A stretch of 64,000 nucleotides of DNA, from NCBI GenBank assembly GCA_964035545.1, contig OZ037768.1:5819241-5883240 (forward strand). The letters run 5' to 3'. How positions within the stretch are numbered: position 1 is the stretch's first letter; each line of letters begins with the position of its first letter. Below, piece after piece: positions 24,807-36,957 of the stretch. The notes beneath the pieces are model-generated. The model was not told where the DNA came from, ran no database searches, and saw only the letters and a list, made by a program, of their open reading frames with translations. The translations under genes and the position numbers were made by a program. Source of the DNA: Bugula neritina. Taxonomy: Eukaryota; Bryozoa; Gymnolaemata; Cheilostomatida; Bugulidae.

Positions 24807-26450
24807 CTCAATTTTTTTGAGTTTAGTATTTCTTATAAGTTATAAGTAATCCAGGAAGCGTTAAATGCAAGCCTTCTGTTTCTAACTGAATGCTAATGTG
24901 ATCTTCTGTTCAACGTGATATTCAGGATTTGATAAAGATGACTGATTCAACATGCGACTGATTGGCTGTGCTGTGTGAAGATAGTCGAAACAAACAGACA
25001 GTAGCCCATTCCCATAACTATCTATTGAATGATAAATCAGATTATGTGGCCAATAGAATACTTGAAATGAAATCATGCCTTGACATTTTAGGAGGAAGTT
25101 CAGCTTCACCAGTAAACAGTCTACCATCCCTACTATTGGCTTATTCTACAATACAGCTTCTTTATGATAATATTAGGTTATGGTTGTCATTTGTAGCTTG
25201 AACTTTTTAACAAATAGTGCTTTTGTATTCTATTGAATTAATTCATAATGGCAATTAAATAATTGTTATGCCATTAAAGAAGTTTGTGAAAAGTTAAGCA
25301 AGTTTGTTTAATGAACTTGTGCTCTTTGACAATTGATATAACTCCTTGATAACTTGACCTCAATACCTTCATGTATTGTGCAAAGTGCCTATAAAACTGG
25401 TATTGCAGGGATGTGCCTTAATTAAGAGGTCAAACAATGCCAAATCAAGCTGATAATATAAGGAAAACCAGGCTCCTATATATAGAGCAGTCATAGTTAT
25501 TTACAGCCAGCCAACCCTAATTGTCTAAATACTTTGGCCTCATATACCACTTCTATAATAATTGTTTAGAATTGATATACACACCTTGACAAGCTTACCT
25601 TGTCATGGGTGGGGCATACTAAGCAGCTGTGCTATGTTTTAAAAACCATATTTTATTATATTGCTACAAGTAAATTTTCAGCAGCGAAGTTTATAAATGC
25701 AAATGCACAATCTATAATTTGCAGGTTAAATTCTATAGATGTCTATAATATTTATTATTGTGTAAAATCAACCATTATAATAATATAGTTATCTCCACCA
25801 AGTTAATCTAAACTACCGAGAGAGCAACTCCTAAATTAGCCCAACACATCAGCCACAACCAGGAGTATTGTCTACGCTAGACAGCTGAGCTATGAGCGGC
25901 GAACCAAAACTCCAATTGTAAGAGTCACACCAGCAAATATATCGTTTTTACGAAGTTATCACAGATCAACAGTCAGTTTACAAGATATTACGTCCGAGCC
26001 ATTTAATAGCACTAACGTGTCTAAAGATATGTCAACAGGTACACTCGCTTATCATACTTTAAAACAATAAGTTGGTGATAAAACCCCAAACCCCAAGTTG
26101 ATACTAAAAATCGAATTTTATTTACTAATATACTACAATACAAGATATCAATAAGTTTGATAAGAACATATTATTGCATTGAAAAAAACATGTATATGAA
26201 TAACAGGAGGATGTAAAATGTAATTGGATTCCACAAGGGACATCTACTTAACAAATCAAGAGACTAGGAGAGTAAAAGATGGCTATAACATAATATCAAT
26301 AGACAATTATATTAACATAGAGTTCTGCTTATATAATAAAGCAAGCTGTGAGAAGGCTTGAGACGTCAGCAAAGCAGACTTGGAAGTTGGTCTAAGAACT
26401 TGGTAAGAGATAAGGACATGTTCAAATTATCTCCAAATTACAATATTAGG
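24807..26450. other. Intergenic region upstream of the PH-domain gene
   Basis: No gene found between the stop of the small membrane-protein gene and the ATG of the PH-domain gene. A minus-strand AATAAA at 26122-26117 fits as poly(A) signal for the former. The stretch 25848-25905 has a vague tRNA-like look on the minus strand but no convincing B box. Confidence 0.4.
26117..26122 (-). terminator. Poly(A) signal, small membrane-protein gene
   Basis: AATAAA on the minus strand about 330 bases after the TAA at 26451-26453. Confidence 0.4.
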
Positions 26451-29400
26451 TTATGCGACAGCGGCATTTCCATCGTTATTGACTAAGGTGGCCTGTGACT
26501 CGTTAGCTTCTACAAACAGATGAATATAGAATGTACAAGTGTTGGCAACATGTTGATAAATATGGATAGAGAGCATTGGGATAATGATGCAGTTACTAAC
26601 TACCAAATATGCAGGCATACAAGCAGCCAAGTAATTATAAAAAGAATATTTAGCTACAATACAATAATTTATACACAAATAAAATATAAATTGCAATACA
26701 TAATGCGAGCAGCAGCCAGTAAGAATTGTGGTGAATTGGGTCGAATGTGAATCATAACATAGATGATTGGGTTACTGAGTGGGTGGGTGTACTCATGCAT
26801 CAACAATTTAGCTGATTTCAAGTGTAGAATGGCTAAAAATCTTGCTGCAGGAAGGAATCACAGTTCATGCATTTAGTAAAAACTACTTCAGACTTTTTGC
26901 TCAACAAAGCAATAAGTAAGTCTAGTGATAGGTAAGTCCAGTGATGGGTAAGTAACTCTAGAAAAGCTGTGTTACCTGAAAACAGGAAACCTATATTTGT
27001 CTTCTAATCATCTAGCAATGACAGGACATCACTCGGTTAGCAAAACATATATTGATTTAAACAGTAAAAATAATCAAGCTGAAAACTACAGCTGTACAAC
27101 ACTCAAGGGTATAATAGTTTAGAGTACAGACACAACTCAGACAATGTATAGCATATCATCACTAAGACTAAAACGTTATACTGTGTAAACACAAGACTTG
27201 AGGTAGCAAGTAGTGAGATGTTTGCCAGGTGTATACAGCAGCCAGTGTAAACAGGATACAAGGTGTGTATGTTGTGCAAGGAATTCAGACCGGCTAGTCT
27301 CAACACTGTAATCAGGAATTTCACTCCCAACAGCTAAATGTCGTCACCTAGGTAACACAGGGACTGGAGAGAGTGGAGACTAATCAGCACCATTAATCAC
27401 TAGACTACATAATACATGGTAACAGATGGTTACCACTTGCCTAATCTTAGCTCTCAGTGATACAGTATTGGTAACTGAGAATAGGGGTGGGAGAGGAAGA
27501 GCACTGGATATTTATAACACTAATACAGGGTACAAAGTACACCAATATCCGAAAGTGCTGAACTGTGTGGTGGGTAAACCGCACTTTAAATTAAGTTTAT
27601 TCTAAAACAGACTGCAATAAGAGACATGAAAGAAGCCCCATGAGCTAATAAATCATGAGATAGTGACTGACGAGGAGGGAATTTGAAGAGCCAATCATGT
27701 AGAGGAACAACTTGAGCATCTAGCTACCTCCCAACACAAGAGACCTTCAAAGGCTTGCCAACAGAAACTCTAGCCATGAGTTTCTGCAGTGATTACTATC
27801 ACCAATGATGTGCAATGATAGTGACAAAGACCTCCAACGATATAGTCACCAAGACTTGACTACTGCTGGGAAGACATGAGCTGAAGAGAAAGCTGTGGTG
27901 AATAACATTGTAACACACTATAATCTGGCATATATACAGTGGTCACTGACATGGCATATCTTAGTATTATGAGGATTAATACAAGGTTGCTAGTGCCATT
28001 ACCTGCTGGGGGTTCCTTCAAAGGGCTAGACTCGGTGGTAGGACCCGTCTCAGCACCAGACTTGGCCTAAACGTAGAGAATAGTAACCGAGTGTCAAAAT
28101 GATAGGATATATCCGGATTATAGATGGCCAAAATTTTAGCCTTTTATATAAGCAGTTGTTTCATGATGTGCATAATTTTTAATAATGAAAAAAATGAAAG
28201 AAATTAAAAAGAAATTAAGTATGAAATGAAAACTATAAGAAGAAACTATGTATATAAAAAAATGAAAGAAATTAAGCAAAGTCATAATTACAGATGAATT
28301 CCATTTGCATGATGCAATAGTTGAACATATTTCAACTTTACTAGTTGCAATAATTATCAAAACATATCTATGTTGGCACAGAGTAATCTATTGAACTTTT
28401 TATTTAATTGTTCACATATTATACACTTTATGGAAATATAAAATGCAACTACAGTGAGATATGCTGGTAGATGGTGTTGATGACTATATGAACAAGAATC
28501 TCTGCTAAACTATGCAGGAAGATACAATTGCATCATTCTATGGAGAATAAACATAATATCAATAACAAACGGGTATTTAGGTTGTGAAATGCCAACTAAC
28601 AAGTAACAGTAGTAATTAGTATATTTAGCTGCAAAACATATTCATAAAGGTAACCCTAGGCCTGGACTACCAACTAACACCCCCCCCCCAGCAAGTACAG
28701 TGGACATATGGTCTATAGTTTATACTGTGTATGGTGTAGACAGCTTTACTATCTCCAGTAGTTTCATCAGCTGCTATTCCGAATCCTTCACACACTTTCT
28801 TGGTTATAATTAAATCGGGTTAGCTCTAAATGTGCCACCAAACTGGTGAATTTATAAACTAATATTGCTCAAAGAGTTGCTATACCTGGAATTCAACCTG
28901 GTCACCTTTCCCGGACTTGAGCATAACTCTACTCTCCTCATCCAGGGGTGCCGTCGTGTCGCTGTAGACCTCACTTGTGCCAGTCGGCTTTTTTAAAGAC
29001 TTTTTACTCGCCCTTCTGCAACATCACAATTTACTATCAAATCATAGGAACTGTGTGATGTAGCTGATATACACTCAGACAGTTCACACAAGATCTTAAA
29101 CAATCTTCTCTTGATTGGCTCAAATGCAATTAAAATAATAAGTTTAAGTAAGAACTTGCCAGTTCAATGATGTGTATCTAAGGCAGAGCATAGTGATTAA
29201 TGTTCACACAGTATGTAGGATTATTGATTATGAAACTTGTCATTATGTTATATATTCTACACCAATCAAGTTATTCACCAACCTTCTTCTGAATATAATG
29301 AATAGCACAACAACAGTGATGAGAAGTACAGCAACCAACACACCAACAATTATACCTACAAGAAAAGAGGCACAGCTGTTACCATGTTAATTACTTATTA

Positions 29401-30330
29401 GTGCTTCACTCAATAATTCCAGTAGGCAATAGCTTTAAGTAATACATTTTATCATGGCAATGTAACTGAAGGCAGTGGTGGCACACAGCCACTCTGCATG
29501 GTGTAACACACAAGTTGGGGAGAGAATAAGCATATAACTGCTACTCACCAATATGGCTAGAGCTTAGACCTTTAGGAGCTGCAGTAGTCGTAGCTAAAAC
29601 AGAGAGGGGACTGCTAACTTGTGTGATAAACTTTAACCCTAAAGTTGGTGCTGAGTACATCTGATTATTGGTTTAATAATAACAAATGATAGGGTTTCTT
29701 GTAAACTATTTTACACAAATGTTGAATAGATTAGCAGTGAAGGACAGCAGGATTGAAATGTTTATAACAGCTTGTAGGTTTCATTAGGGCCAGATACTTC
29801 CATGTTAACTAAAGATCAGTATAAAATTCAGCTATGATTCACCCATGATATATCACTGTGACAGCCAACAGGAACAATGACAATACACGTGGGAGAAATA
29901 GTTGATCACTACTGAGTCATAGATCTATAGTGTATGGAAACTTCAAACAATGAAATTTCCAAAACACATTTTAATAGCGCACAGAGGCAAGTTTATGTAA
30001 AATAGCAGTTTTGAGTAAAGCAAGATGACTCACTCGTTAGATCAGGCCTGGTAGCATTGGACATGCCCTCCCCTACAATTCAAATAACAAATTAGCCTAT
30101 AAAGGAAATGACAAAGTTATTATTTTATTTATGCTAGCTAACAAATAAAATTTAAAGATAAGTTACACATTTTATTAACATCAAAGACCACTTATCATTT
30201 GATTATTTATTGCACAAACCAAAGTTTAAGTCCACTGTTACTGTAAATATAATTGAAAATTACAGACAGCTAAAACTAAACTTAAGCACTTACCATAGGT
30301 GATGCTCACGTTTTCATCTGTGTTATTCAT
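26451..30330 (-). CDS. Small single-pass membrane protein with short glycosylatable ectodomain (unrecognised)
   Basis: Seven exons (30330-30294, 30072-30034, 29593-29549, 29355-29283, 29015-28886, 28066-28003, 26509-26451) join in frame to 148 residues. Residues 1-40 are Thr/Ser-rich with three N-glycosylation sequons (NNT, NVS, NAT). Residues about 41-62 are a transmembrane helix starting GIIVGVLVAVLL, with a GxxxG-like start, followed by RRRR and a Lys-rich stretch. The cytoplasmic tail has EVYSD (Y82), an acidic/Pro-rich part and a C-terminus ending NAAVA. No signal peptide is seen, so with this start it would be a type III protein (N-out). If a further upstream exon supplies a signal peptide it would be type I. 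The exon border at 30338 allows either. Small membrane adaptors and glycophorin-like proteins share this shape; no named family is claimed. Confidence 0.65.
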
Positions 30331-30399
30331 AATAGAATCTAAAAGTAACAATAGTGCTTTGTAAAATAAGCAATTTTAAACACAATCACAATAAAAGAA

Positions 30400-31767
30400 A
30401 GCTAGCTTGTTACAGATGAACTGGTTTCTGTACCTTTGTAAATTGAGAATCATATTTTTCTTAGCCACACAAAATATATTTAGATAGTATATATATGTGA
30501 ATCATATTTCTTTCAAATTTGATTTAGGGTATTTCTATTGAAAACATTAAATAACCAAAGATGGGCTAATATTTGTGCAATGAAAGTGCTTCACTGAGTT
30601 GTCATATCCAAAGAGTTTACTTTGTTTAAATTAGCCCAAAAATAGCACCATCATAATTTCAGTTAATGCAGCACATTAAGTTTTAGTAACGCTAGTTATT
30701 GAACGAACTAATATTTAAAAGTTAACAAAGCTGAAACAATACACTAACTGAACTTATTAGTTGTTATGTCTTTTAAATCTTGCTAATATTTGATAGCTTA
30801 AAATAGACATATTCCCAATCATTGCAGCATTAATTATTCTTTTCATTATACAAATTATGATGATTAAAATAAATGCTAATTAACCCGCTGATCGAAATTA
30901 GAAATTAGCAAATATAAAGCTTGCAAAGTATCCAAATGTTTTCTTAGTAGAATTGTTGCAATCCCAAAGCAGACAAAATCTGTTTAACCTCATTAAATGC
31001 CTGCATACTTTACTTTATATACAACTGCAGGCAAGATATTCAATGACAGAAAATATTAAATTAGTAGAGTAGAACAATATGTGTACAAGTAATGGAGTCC
31101 ACAGTAATATATTTCCATTTACTGTGCAGTGTAATATTAAGTTACTTGTAGGTTAAGACTCACTGAGAGTCAGGCTGTGCATGTTACATTTGTAAAGGCT
31201 TTAAAGTTTAAATTTGCTGTCGCAGTCAAAGTCAGTGCTTAGAGCAAGTAAGTATTAGTATACTGTAACTAGTACAGGGTTAAACTTAAGGTGTACAATA
31301 ACAACTACAAGTATTAATACAACTACTACTAGAGGCAGAGCTACAATCTCAAATTTAGAATGTAAATATTAATGTAAAAGCCAATGTTAATTGAATTATC
31401 AACACCAAGCTTAATTACCCAACATTAGGCTTATTCCTTAAGACTCAATAAAAAGTTAAAGTAAATTATTTCACTTTAAATTTATAGTTGAACCATGATC
31501 ACAAATTAATTAAAAGTGTAACTATAGTTACTAGTATAACTATAAGCAATTTATAACTAGCAGAATTTAAAAACAAAGGTTAGTTTAGGCAGCAAATGCA
31601 ATACTTAAACTTTACTATAAGTATTTGCTATAATTACATTTACTGTAATACCAATAGTTGTACTTATACTTATAGTAAAACTAAATATAATACTTACTCT
31701 TACTCTTAGTCTTATGACTTATCATAACTGTAAGAGTAATACTTAAAGTTAATAAGTAAATACTTAC
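30400..31767. other. Probable long first intron, AT-rich
   Basis: No exon signal was seen. From about 31230 to 31760 it shows the degenerate ACTATTA/TTATAGT word texture found at 48.65 kb. Confidence 0.35.
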
Positions 31768-31965
31768 TTTAAAATTGCGAATTATATAAATTAAAATGTA
31801 TTTGACTTCTGCGGTGTATTGAAAGTGCCCAACTCCGGCGCCCAATTTATAAATTAATAAAAATAATAAAAAAAAAACACGCCGCCGCCAAAAATTCCTT
31901 ATCTCTTTCGTGCGTGTATTGCTAATAGTACTTGACCTGCAAAGAAAAACCATCGAACAAAGCGC
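31768..31965 (-). promoter_or_regulatory. Candidate first (non-coding) exon and CpG-containing promoter patch
   Basis: This short stretch stands out by its CpGs (GGCGGCGGCGTG, GGGCGCCGG) in otherwise AT-rich DNA. On the minus strand it ends in a good donor (TTTTAAA then GTAAGT at 31767). It fits an untranslated first exon of the small membrane-protein gene, but the frame of the long open frame across it does not continue into the exon at 30338, so it is probably not coding. Inferred. Confidence 0.35.
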
Positions 31966-32713
31966 AACCGTAAAAGGGTAAGTAAAAATGACACATGAAG
32001 ACTGAGCGCATCCCCGATTTCTGAGAATTTGGTCAACAAAATATTCCAAGAGGATACAACTCTACATAAAACGTACCAACTTCTGAATTGAGGTTAATCA
32101 ACTATTTGAACCCAAGATGCTCCTTCTACTTACAAAATGTAAACTTTTCCAAGGTACAATCGCCATTAAGCTGCACACCTTCACCAGTTTATATATAAGG
32201 CAGCTTATATCTTATAAAAAATATAGGCGTAACCATTGAACTGGAAAAGATATTTTGGGTTCATTGAGCATAACTAACTTCTAGCTTATGTGGGAAGTTA
32301 TTTAAGTGAGTTTAAATGACATTTTAACCCAATTAACATAAACTTCAGGGTCTAAACTGTGTAATAGTTTGCCAATGAAGTATAACAAACATCTACATAC
32401 TTACAACTAACTAAGTAGCACATTTGAGTGTAATTTTCTAGCATGCAAGTGCACCACATAAATCTGTTAAGGGCAAATGGTGACAGCGTAAACTACTCAA
32501 TAGTCAATACACACTATTTTATCTACTAAAACTAATAGAAATGATTTGCAGCAAGTTACATAAAAGATGCATAAATAAGAAGAGAAACTACTAAATCGAA
32601 GGGCATGTGCTGGGGTGCTGAGTGTAGTCTGTTGTTAGGAAACAACTAATTCAAAATTAGGTTGTAAAACATCAGTAACTCAATTGAAATTGAATTTGAG
32701 TTCTAAGGCATAA

Positions 32714-32719
32714 TTTATT
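32714..32719 (-). terminator. Poly(A) signal, R3HDM4
   Basis: AATAAA on the minus strand about 190 bases downstream of the TGA at 32907-32909. Confidence 0.45.
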
Positions 32720-32906
32720 TCAATATCAGATCTGTGTATGACATTATTTTATAGCAAGATCTAATACATGAAACATAAATAATTTTTGATATACATATTT
32801 TCCGGATTAACATATATCAGACAAAATAAAAATACTAAAAAGTGACGTACTAAAAAAATCTGATTGAGTTATGCTAAATTTGACTGTTGTGGATGTTTTT
32901 AGTCCA

Positions 32907-35900
32907 TCATAGGAAGAGTCGTTGTCGACCAGATTTATACTCCAAGTATTCATGTAGGAGCTGCAGAGGAGGGTTGAAGGTAGTAGCTTTGTTCACGACA
33001 GTTACATGCCGTGCTTCACCATGATCAAAACCTAAACAGAAATACGACCAAAACAGTTAAAAATTACAAAGCACTGCAAGCTGATGACAAGTGAAAATAT
33101 TAAAAATGAGTGATTCTAAATAACCTACACCCATCACCACAATTTTAGACTTGATACTTACATGTCCATATATTAAAAGGTAAATATTATAAAGCACAAA
33201 GTTGATTTTATAAAAGATACATTTCAGCAAAATGAAAGTTAAGTAAGCTCATACTAAATGTAAATATAAACACTGCATAACCAATGAGCAACATAAGTAT
33301 AGTGTTATACATTTAAATACATTGCATGGTGAAAGAACAAAAAGCTTGGCAAGTTATAATGAGATTTTTATAACACTTGCATTATGGTGACAGTGAGACT
33401 TGCATTATGGTGACAGTGGTAGTGACAACAATTAACATTAGAAAAAACAATAATAGCATGCAGATTTTCATTAAAATAATCTAAAAAAATGTAAAATAAA
33501 AATAATTGCATGTTTTGTAGTGAACACCTGCAGTATGTTTGGAATACACGTTACATCTAAGTATAAACACTGCTTACTCATGGAGTCTAATCCCAGGTAC
33601 TGAGAGACGGCATGCACAAAGAGACGGCCAAAACTCGACTCCATTGTTGCAGTGTATATAGAGAGAGGCTCCTCAATAAAATTAGCTCTGATTTCAATTT
33701 CAAGGCTTTCCAACAATCCCTGCAACAGAACAAACACAGATTAAATCAGAATTTTACAAAAAAGTGGTTATGTTGATTTCCGTGATCAGCATGGGGGCTC
33801 ACCAGAGGCACATGTCTTTTCTTTAGCAAGTTTTTTAAATTCTGATTTATTTGCTGAAAGCACTTCTCACTGCTGTATGATGGGTGAGCTACAGATATAA
33901 ATATAATATACAATATATAATTATATTTATATAATTATTATTAAATATTCTATTAAATATAATTTCTAGAAGTTATAATTGCAAACACTCCAGAAACAAT
34001 AATTGTGGTTATATCAGCAGAGTGTGATGTAGGTATGGACACTCTAGGCAGCAGCAGTTGCAGCAGCAGTGTAGTAGTTAGAGTGCTGCTCTAGTACGTA
34101 CCAGGCCATGGGTTCGAATCCCTGCAATGTTGTTGATGATGTCATGAAAAACCTTTTTACCCACAAAGCATTCTGGGCTACCCTGACATTTCCTAAATTA
34201 TGCTAAATAAAGGCTAAGCTCCTTTTAAGCTTTATTTCTGATTGAAATGAACCATATATTGGCATCGGCCACCAGTAATTGAGGTTGAAATACATTACAT
34301 TAATTTGTTTAGTTTAAAAATTTGGTCTATGACAATCAATATTTAAATTCATAGACTCACAATGTTAATTTTACGTGTTAAAAATACCAGAAAATAACCG
34401 GAAAATAACCATAAAGTAAAAAAGTTGCATGGGAATTAATTTGATGATAATATGTTTTGCTCCAAATGCTTGATTTACATGCAGAGCAAATTGCATAATT
34501 TACTGTAAACAAATAAATATGAACTTTGCCAATTCTCATATCTCTTACTAATAATGCCACTGCTGACATACTACACATACCAGATCGCTTGTCACCATGA
34601 GTGGGGTCAGCTTTGACAGCCTGACCTTTTGCCAGCATTGCATTGTGTATGTCAACACTGGCTTCAGCATGCTCCACTGTGGAAGCAGCAGTCTCTATCA
34701 ACAAGTTTTGATCATCTTCGTTGAGCTCTATGAAGTTGTTCCAGACCTGTAATTGAACAACATAGGTACAGAGTTGCAATTTTTCTTGAATAGTCTAAGC
34801 TGTAGCAGATATTTCCAACTATAGCGAGTTGAATAAAACAACTACGCTCCAAACTGATAAACCCAAGCTAGCAAACATGTACACCCCAGCAGCTAAGTGA
34901 CATAGTAGCTTGACACCAAGGTGAACAAATCAGGAGGTCTGACCCTGTAAACTGACTGACTTTGCGTGACAATAATGTCAATTCACTTTTTACTTTACAG
35001 CAGTATTTAGTATTCAAAAACTTGAATAAATCCATGTATTATAAAAGTTGACAGAATTAATTAACTACCGAATCTAAAATCTAGCCATGCGTATCTAAGT
35101 AGAGTCAGTACCTACTAAAACAATAACAGAGAATGCAACAGCTGTGTGTAAGTTGAGTTGACTAAACCAGTGCAGTGTATCACAGTGTGTTACTGATGCA
35201 ACTGCAGTTGTCCAGGGCATGCAATAATTTATAACTGTCAACTAATATAAGTTTATAAAAGATTATCATAGCTAATGTTTCCTTATCTCAAGTGGCATAA
35301 AGCAACAGCTAGACTTGTGGAAATATTTTAGATGCACATTAACTATTCCATATTTGAAATAATCCTAGTTCCCGAAATCTTGGCTACACACACCCCTTAA
35401 TACAGCCCCCCCTCCCCCCCCTGTCTTGAGACAAGAAATCTTGAGCAGTTTGAGTTTACAACTCTTTGGCACTTACAAAATACTTGCAGCTTTAAGCCTT
35501 AAATGCAGCAGAAGTTTAAACTTTAAACCTGTCTTGGTGCAGTATTTTTAGTACAAATATACACAAATTACAACTTTCTAAAAATGTTTATACAAGAAAA
35601 TTTCTTCCAATACATTAGCCAAACTCTACTTAAAGAATAAATATGGTTTTTACTGTTTCAAACCAATGGCAAGGTCCCCAGGTTTGATAGTAGTATTATA
35701 GGAGAAGCTACCATCTTCCATTGGTAGGTGAAGCTATTCACAATGAGTGTTCGCAGTGCCACAACAAACTTACACAACGCAAGGTTTTTACTCACTTTCA
35801 TCTTCTCAGATTCAGCAAAAAGAGAAGAGAAAATTGACTTTCCATAATTCTCAGGGGTCCAAACAAAGTCGTTTTCAATCTCAGATTCTTCCAAACCAAC

Positions 35901-36938
35901 CAGGGCCTTCACCATGCTCACTTAATAAACAGAATAATAGTAATATAATATAAATTTCACTTTGCAAAGAGTATGTAGGTCAGTTTACTAATTCAGTACA
36001 CAGTGGAAATCTCCAGCTTTTAGCTATTTTTTACAATTTAGCTGCTAATGAACATGGGTTTTTGCCCAAAACTAGTAAAGTATCAATAAGTACACCTAAA
36101 TAATCCAGGTTCTTCTTAATTTTGCTTGATTTCCCATGTTTTTTCTTATTTATTTAGGTGAAAAAACCACAACAGTCCGCAATCAATCAGAAGTAGCTAA
36201 ATAATTAGGAAAAAACATGGGAAAGCAAGCAAAATTAAAAATAACCTTGATTATTTAGGTGTGTTTATAGATATTTTAATAGATTTCGGCAAAAAAATTG
36301 TAAATTGTAAAAAATAGCTAAAAGCTGGAGAATTCCAGTGTGTAGTAAATAAAGTAAAAGAACCCGTGTGTAAGTAAAATCTTTGGATAGAAAAATAATT
36401 TTGGTGCTACAAATTCAACTCCCTTAGTCAAACTGTTAGCTGATAAAAACACTCCTGCGATGTTAAATTAGAAAATTCTCAACACAATTAAATGTAAAGA
36501 AAGTTCCTTTAAATGGTTTTAGTAAAATGTTGAACCATTGAACATAAAATAGGGCTTTCACTCCGACCACACTTACAGTGGTTATGCCTCTTGCTGTGAC
36601 GTTTACTCTTACAGTGAAGTCGCTCTGCAAATGACTGATAGTCTATGGCCTGAGCTCTGCCAGTTCTAGAGCGTCGAGGAGGTCGTGACAGAGGAGGCTG
36701 CTCTGATGCCACACTGGATGCATCGTCACTTGTGTAATTCCCTGCCAATGCTTGACTGAAACACCAAGCAGTAAATGTATTGGTGCAATAGTTGACATCT
36801 ACTTTAATCAAATATTCAGTATAACTTTTGCAGAGTAATATTAGTTCTCAATTGTTGGGCTGAATGAACTTACTCTGGTTGGAGATCAGAAATCTGGATG
36901 ACCCGGTTATGTGGATCTACACGATCGTGGATGCCCAT
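32907..36938 (-). CDS. R3HDM4: R3H domain-containing protein 4
   Basis: Seven exons (36938-36874, 36755-36577, 35920-35796, 34746-34581, 33888-33803, 33719-33578, 33031-32907) join in frame to 295 residues; the human protein is close to 270. The colinear matches are VWNNFIELNEDDQ, KCFQQINQNLKNLLKKRHVP, the R3H core SSFGRLFVHAVSQYLGLDS and the end FNPPLQLLHEYLE. R3H domains bind single-stranded nucleic acid; the cellular role of R3HDM4 is poorly known. The N-terminal region is basic with Lys/His/Arg clusters (KSKRHSKRHNH). The start is provisional: an acceptor-like TTTTAG lies 19 bases upstream, so an earlier exon may supply the first residues. An alternative donor 36 bases upstream of 36577 keeps frame. 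The gene is divergent to ATG7. Confidence 0.85.
34060..34290 (+). repeat. tRNA-derived SINE copy 4
   Basis: A-box-like TAGTTAGAGTGCTGCTC and a perfect Pol III B box GGTTCGAATCC at 34111-34121 are followed by TTGATGATGTCATGAAAAACC and a non-tRNA body. It lies in an R3HDM4 intron, antisense to the gene, and is the best preserved head of the family in the window. Confidence 0.65.
35985..36365. repeat. MITE-like element with ~170-base inverted arms
   Basis: The left arm (CTCCAGCTTTTAGCTATTTT near 36011) and right arm (its inverse near 36312-36331) are inverted copies. Inner blocks also pair: ATTTTGCTTGATTTCCCATG against the inverse of CATGGGAAAGCAAGCAAAAT. The centre is near 36170. It has no coding capacity. 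A second, truncated copy is at 1384-1825. It lies in an R3HDM4 intron. Confidence 0.75.
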
Positions 36939-36957
36939 AATAAGAATGTATGCTAAA

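Noticed and set aside
24675..28066. Fusion of the small membrane protein and the PH-domain protein into one receptor
   Set aside because: Joining the exon at 28003 (phase 1) to the one at 24806 gives an immediate stop. The membrane protein has its own last exon at 26509-26451, and an in-frame TAA precedes the PH gene's ATG.
31681..32049. 122-codon minus-strand open frame
   Set aside because: Its frame cannot be spliced into the exon at 30338 without a stop, its composition is low-complexity, and it spans a likely donor site. It is more likely an untranslated first exon plus intron.
34060..34140. Functional tRNA gene
   Set aside because: The B box is good but no cloverleaf with a paired acceptor stem can be drawn, and related diverged copies occur elsewhere. 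It is a SINE head.
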